From Branchiostoma floridae (taxonomy: Eukaryota; Chordata; Leptocardii; Amphioxiformes; Branchiostomatidae): a stretch of DNA of 64,000 bases. The first letter of the stretch is position 1. Each line of letters starts with the position of its first letter. The position numbers and the translations under genes were made by a program. Where the stretch lies: assembly GCF_000003815.2 (NCBI RefSeq), contig NC_049980.1:2287182-2351181 (forward strand), in the 5' to 3' direction. The notes under the pieces were generated by a model that worked only from the letters and a program-made list of their open reading frames with translations, had not been told where the DNA came from and did not search any database. This document shows, piece after piece, positions 63,501 through 64,000 of this stretch.

Positions 63501-63838
63501 TTCAATAGTGAATTCTAGGTGGTGCAACTTGAAATTCAGTTGTGCAACCTAGTTTTTGCCCCAGGTTGCACACTGTGCAACCCGGCTCAGAAAAGTATAT
63601 TGTACACTGATTGTTGTGAAATAGGCTGCAATAGTTCTGAAATTAAGGACAGGTAGACCTTAGACAATGTTAGAAGTTTAACTGAACACATAAGGAAGTT
63701 CCCGTTACTGTTTTCCCCTGCCAGCTCTGGGCTCCAACAAGAGTGAGCCGTCCCTGTCATCCCTGCCCCCACCACCAGGGGTCGCCACGTCAGCCTCCCA
63801 GCTGTCCTCCCACCAGGCAGTCTCCTCCGGCCTCTCAG
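45922..63838 (+). CDS. UBAP2L: UBAP2/UBAP2L (lingerer family) ubiquitin-associated RNA-binding protein, 5' part
   Basis: Sixteen coding exons join in consistent phase for about 675 codons; the gene continues past the window. The family (UBAP2L/UBAP2, Drosophila lingerer) acts in stress-granule assembly and mRNA regulation. The order is: start [13 protein letters not shown]; a UBA domain over exons 2-3 ([42 protein letters not shown]); an RG/RGG-rich basic stretch over exons 4-6; GTFNPDEI and the Trp-rich [23 protein letters not shown] and RIDLAKLL; Ser/Gln-rich linkers; and the family signature ESAVEMPGG with [13 protein letters not shown]. Its introns hold two hAT MITEs, a LINE fragment, tandem arrays and an N gap. 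It resembles vertebrate UBAP2L slightly more than UBAP2 by eye, but a pre-duplication ancestor is likely. Confidence 0.93.
47229..47490. repeat. Interspersed repeat copy 1 (pair with 56859-57121)
   Basis: About 250 bp starting AGTCATAAACTTTGTTTTGC and ending near CAAAGCTGGT is nearly identical to a block in intron 8 of the same gene. No terminal inverted repeats are seen. The start recalls neither LINE nor SINE, so the class is unknown. Confidence 0.85.
47767..47866. other. Assembly gap (100 N)
   Basis: A run of 100 N in UBAP2L intron 1. A frame called across it is meaningless. Confidence 0.98.
49767..50118. mobile_element. hAT-type MITE, copy 1
   Basis: The termini are CAGGCTTTTAGCC and (inverted) GGTAAAAGCCTG. 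A perfect 8-bp duplication TTGTGCAT lies at 49759-49766 and 50119-50126. An 8-bp TSD and a CAG-start fit hAT elements. No coding capacity. Confidence 0.9.
50535..50775 (+). pseudogene. LINE (CR1-like) fragment in UBAP2L intron 1
   Basis: An open stretch reads [20 protein letters not shown], then [28 protein letters not shown] and RHGKSART. The DW..V, (F/L)P(V/M)K and (I/L)RxR(N/T) pattern is that of the segment between endonuclease and reverse transcriptase in CR1/Jockey-type LINEs. It is only about 75 codons long and ends in a stop, so it is a broken relic. It is not a UBAP2L exon: its phase and homology do not fit. Confidence 0.6.
50808..50897 (+). CDS. UBAP2L: UBAP2L exon 2 (UBA domain start)
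   Basis: The acceptor is TATTTGTCAG. The exon is 30 codons: [20 protein letters not shown], then [10 protein letters not shown]. The donor is CAG|GTCAGA, phase 0. Confidence 0.92.
51030..51048. repeat. Solo end of the Tc1/mariner-like family
   Basis: TTGGGCAGGTTTGACTGTAG matches the terminus of the nested element at 30685-31557, with a TA directly after it. The other end is not recognisable, so this is a decayed copy. Confidence 0.6.
51270..51380 (+). CDS. UBAP2L: UBAP2L exon 3 (UBA domain core)
   Basis: The exon is 37 codons, [20 protein letters not shown] then [17 protein letters not shown]. This is the ubiquitin-binding three-helix core with its conserved ALHDCxGDxNRAIN. The donor is GTGAGA. 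Confidence 0.94.
52087..52285 (+). CDS. UBAP2L: UBAP2L exon 4 (KKK and RG-rich)
   Basis: The exon encodes [20 protein letters not shown], then [19 protein letters not shown] and RGGGRGG. The donor is GGAT|GTAAGT, phase 1. A CA-rich minisatellite starts immediately after the donor. Confidence 0.92.
52300..53060. repeat. CA-rich minisatellite directly after UBAP2L exon 4
   Basis: Units of about 60-66 bp combine ACAACTTCACATACACATGC with (CA)n and CACACGTACAC blocks, about 12 copies over 760 bp. The strand is strongly asymmetric (A/C only on long stretches). The long His/Thr/Tyr and Cys/Val reading frames across it are artefacts. Confidence 0.92.
53160..53282 (+). CDS. UBAP2L: UBAP2L exon 5 (RG/RD-rich)
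   Basis: The acceptor is TTGTCTTACAG. The exon encodes [20 protein letters not shown], then [19 protein letters not shown]. The donor is TTTG|GTAAGT, phase 1. Confidence 0.9.
54180..54611. repeat. 37/28-bp minisatellite with 139-bp higher-order period
   Basis: The 37-bp unit TGTTAGTGATTGCAGTGATT-GACACATATCCATCTAG alternates with a 28-bp version lacking GCAGTGATT. The order (28, 37, 37, 37 with one TTCAT variant) recurs three times, a higher-order repeat of 139 bp. It lies in UBAP2L intron 5. Confidence 0.9.
55481..55553 (+). CDS. UBAP2L: UBAP2L exon 6 (Gly/Arg-rich)
   Basis: The acceptor is TCTCCACAG. The exon encodes [20 protein letters not shown], then PKI. The donor is AGG|GTACGT, phase 2. 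Confidence 0.88.
55845..55909 (+). CDS. UBAP2L: UBAP2L exon 7 (GTFNP motif)
   Basis: The acceptor is CCTTCTGCAG. The exon encodes [20 protein letters not shown]; the GTFNP motif is shared with vertebrate UBAP2L. The donor is TCAG|GTGAGA, phase 1. Confidence 0.9.
55988..56282. mobile_element. hAT-type MITE, copy 2
   Basis: Same family as 49767-50118, with termini CAGGCTTTTAGCC and GCTAAAAGCCTG. The perfect 8-bp duplication is ATTGATGT (55980-55987, 56283-56290). It lacks about 50 bp of the interior of copy 1. It lies in UBAP2L intron 7. Confidence 0.92.
56524..56591 (+). CDS. UBAP2L: UBAP2L exon 8 (acidic Trp-rich)
   Basis: The acceptor is TTGTTCCAG. The exon encodes [20 protein letters not shown], then GD. 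The donor is GAT|GTCAGT, phase 0. Confidence 0.88.
56859..57121. repeat. Interspersed repeat copy 2 (pair with 47229-47490)
   Basis: The second copy, same orientation, ends about 60 bp upstream of UBAP2L exon 9. It differs by a few substitutions and a short duplication in its C-rich stretch, so the two copies are young. Confidence 0.85.
57182..57264 (+). CDS. UBAP2L: UBAP2L exon 9
   Basis: The acceptor is GATGTGCAG. The exon encodes [20 protein letters not shown], then STPYQGE. The donor is AGAG|GTGAGA, phase 2. It corresponds to the LSETKIFT region of vertebrates. Confidence 0.86.
57784..57885. repeat. 100-bp intronic repeat, copy 1 of 3
   Basis: GGTTCACATGATGAAATAGC, TTTCTTTACTTCCCAATTTA, then GCTTGCCACTGATGAACCAA. 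The same block recurs at about 60837-60938 and 62754-62848, all in UBAP2L introns and in the same orientation. Confidence 0.85.
58234..58369 (+). CDS. UBAP2L: UBAP2L exon 10 (RIDLAKLL)
   Basis: The acceptor is TCCTCACAG. The exon encodes [20 protein letters not shown], then [15 protein letters not shown]. The donor is CAG|GTAGAT at 58370. An in-frame second donor, CAG|GTAACC at 58394, would add VDFLRQLQ, similar to the FLEQF segment of vertebrates. Confidence 0.85.
59506..59622 (+). CDS. UBAP2L: UBAP2L exon 11 (Ser/Gly then Gln-rich), donor later amplified
   Basis: The acceptor is TTTTTACAG. The exon is 39 codons, [20 protein letters not shown], then [14 protein letters not shown]. The donor is CAG|GTACCC. 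Its last 24-27 nt plus donor are repeated eight more times in the next kilobase. Confidence 0.83.
59596..60600 (+). repeat. UBAP2L: Nine-copy array of exon 11 end + donor + (CA)n
   Basis: CAGAACCAGGCTCCCGAGTC-ACAG|GTACCCTCCCC recurs at about 59599, 59729, 59850, 59968, 60106, 60199, 60314, 60437 and 60549, each copy separated by a CA run that ends in CAGCAG. The first copy is the real exon end. Units are 90-140 bp because the CA length varies. Each unit thus has an acceptor-like CAG, a 24-nt in-frame segment (QNQAPESQ) and a donor. Confidence 0.93.
60837..60938. repeat. 100-bp intronic repeat, copy 2 of 3
   Basis: As the copy at 57784, with a few changes. It lies about 80 bp upstream of UBAP2L exon 12. 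Confidence 0.85.
61017..61238 (+). CDS. UBAP2L: UBAP2L exon 12 (Pro/Gln/Ser-rich)
   Basis: The exon is 74 codons: [20 protein letters not shown], repeated [18 protein letters not shown], then [15 protein letters not shown]. The donor is GCT|GTGAGT, phase 0. Confidence 0.9.
61699..61907 (+). CDS. UBAP2L: UBAP2L exon 13 (family signature)
   Basis: The exon encodes [20 protein letters not shown], then [13 protein letters not shown]. The VEMPG...LxxQFGAxxFGSE block is diagnostic of UBAP2/UBAP2L. The donor is AC|GTAAGA, phase 2. Confidence 0.95.
62401..62587 (+). CDS. UBAP2L: UBAP2L exon 14 (Ser/Thr-rich)
   Basis: The exon encodes [20 protein letters not shown], then [20 protein letters not shown] and [15 protein letters not shown]-type residues occur at the equivalent place in vertebrates. 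The donor is CAG|GTAGGC. Confidence 0.88.
62754..62848. repeat. 100-bp intronic repeat, copy 3 of 3
   Basis: As the copies at 57784 and 60837. It lies about 120 bp upstream of UBAP2L exon 15. A weaker relative may occur near 62270-62320. Confidence 0.82.
62967..63066 (+). CDS. UBAP2L: UBAP2L exon 15
   Basis: The acceptor is TTGCCAAG. The exon encodes [20 protein letters not shown], then [13 protein letters not shown]. The donor is GACG|GTACGT, phase 1. Confidence 0.8.
63725..63838 (+). CDS. UBAP2L: UBAP2L exon 16 (last in window)
   Basis: The acceptor is CCCCTGCCAG. The exon encodes [20 protein letters not shown], then [17 protein letters not shown]. The donor is TCAG|GTGAGT, phase 1. The gene continues outside the window. 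Confidence 0.85.
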
Positions 63839-63959
63839 GTGAGTTTGTTTGTGTGCGCTGTGGCAGGTTGGTTCAACTGTTGGCATCGTTCAGCAGCATT
63901 TGTAACTTAGCCGATGTAGAGTCAAGGATTGTTTTTGGCATGTGTGAGCATGCAGTTGC

Positions 63960-64000
63960 AGGGCTCAAAATACTTTTTTCTGCATACCCGCACTGGTGCA
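63960..64000. mobile_element. Left end of another CAGGGCTCGA-type MITE, cut by the window
   Basis: GCAGGGCTCAAAATACTTTT and TTCTGCATACCCGCACTGGTGC match the left end of the element at 30471. It begins about 120 bp inside the intron after UBAP2L exon 16. Confidence 0.75.

Overview
The window is animal nuclear DNA: spliced genes with GT-AG introns, low gene density, many short inverted-repeat transposons, tandem arrays and two 100-N scaffold gaps. The gene content is chordate-like (mitochondrial creatine kinase, a GOLM-type Golgi protein, UBAP2/UBAP2L, GTPBP3). Together with the density of small DNA transposons this suggests an invertebrate deuterostome, most likely amphioxus (Branchiostoma); that species call is inference.

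Layout. (1) 780-1855, plus strand: the last two coding exons of GTPBP3, the mitochondrial tRNA-modification GTPase. (2) 23068-4806, minus strand: a complete-looking gene for a type II Golgi membrane protein of the GOLM1/GOLM2 class, with a transmembrane N-terminus, a coiled coil and a very acidic tail. Nine exons join in consistent phase. Exon 4 runs into a 31-unit 42/45-bp array in which nearly every unit carries a splice donor in the same phase. (3) 34376-25185, minus strand: mitochondrial creatine kinase. It has two alternative first coding exons and three interchangeable 124-nt versions of exon 5. (4) 45922 to the window end, plus strand: the first sixteen coding exons of UBAP2/UBAP2L (UBA domain, RG-rich region, conserved central motif); the 3' part lies outside. 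CKMT and UBAP2L diverge from a CCAAT/ETS/CRE/YY1-type promoter interval at about 44.65-45.9 kb.

The remaining DNA is intronic or intergenic and rich in mobile elements: a 4.1-kb foldback element with a mirror-image minisatellite core (40123-44247), a 1.58-kb element with 32-bp inverted repeats that contains a promoter-like CpG-rich segment (20356-21934), a 5'-truncated LINE with reverse transcriptase (about 18900-20268), a tRNA-derived SINE, two hAT-type MITEs with perfect 8-bp target duplications, a nested transposon-in-transposon, and several MITEs lying within tens of bases of splice sites.

The most notable theme is tandem duplication involving splice signals. In GOLM and in UBAP2L, an exon end together with its donor has been amplified into an array. 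In CKMT a whole catalytic exon has been triplicated with lengths that force mutually exclusive use. No prokaryotic-type operon, CRISPR array or defence system is present. All gene calls rest on reading translations and splice phases by eye; no database search was possible.
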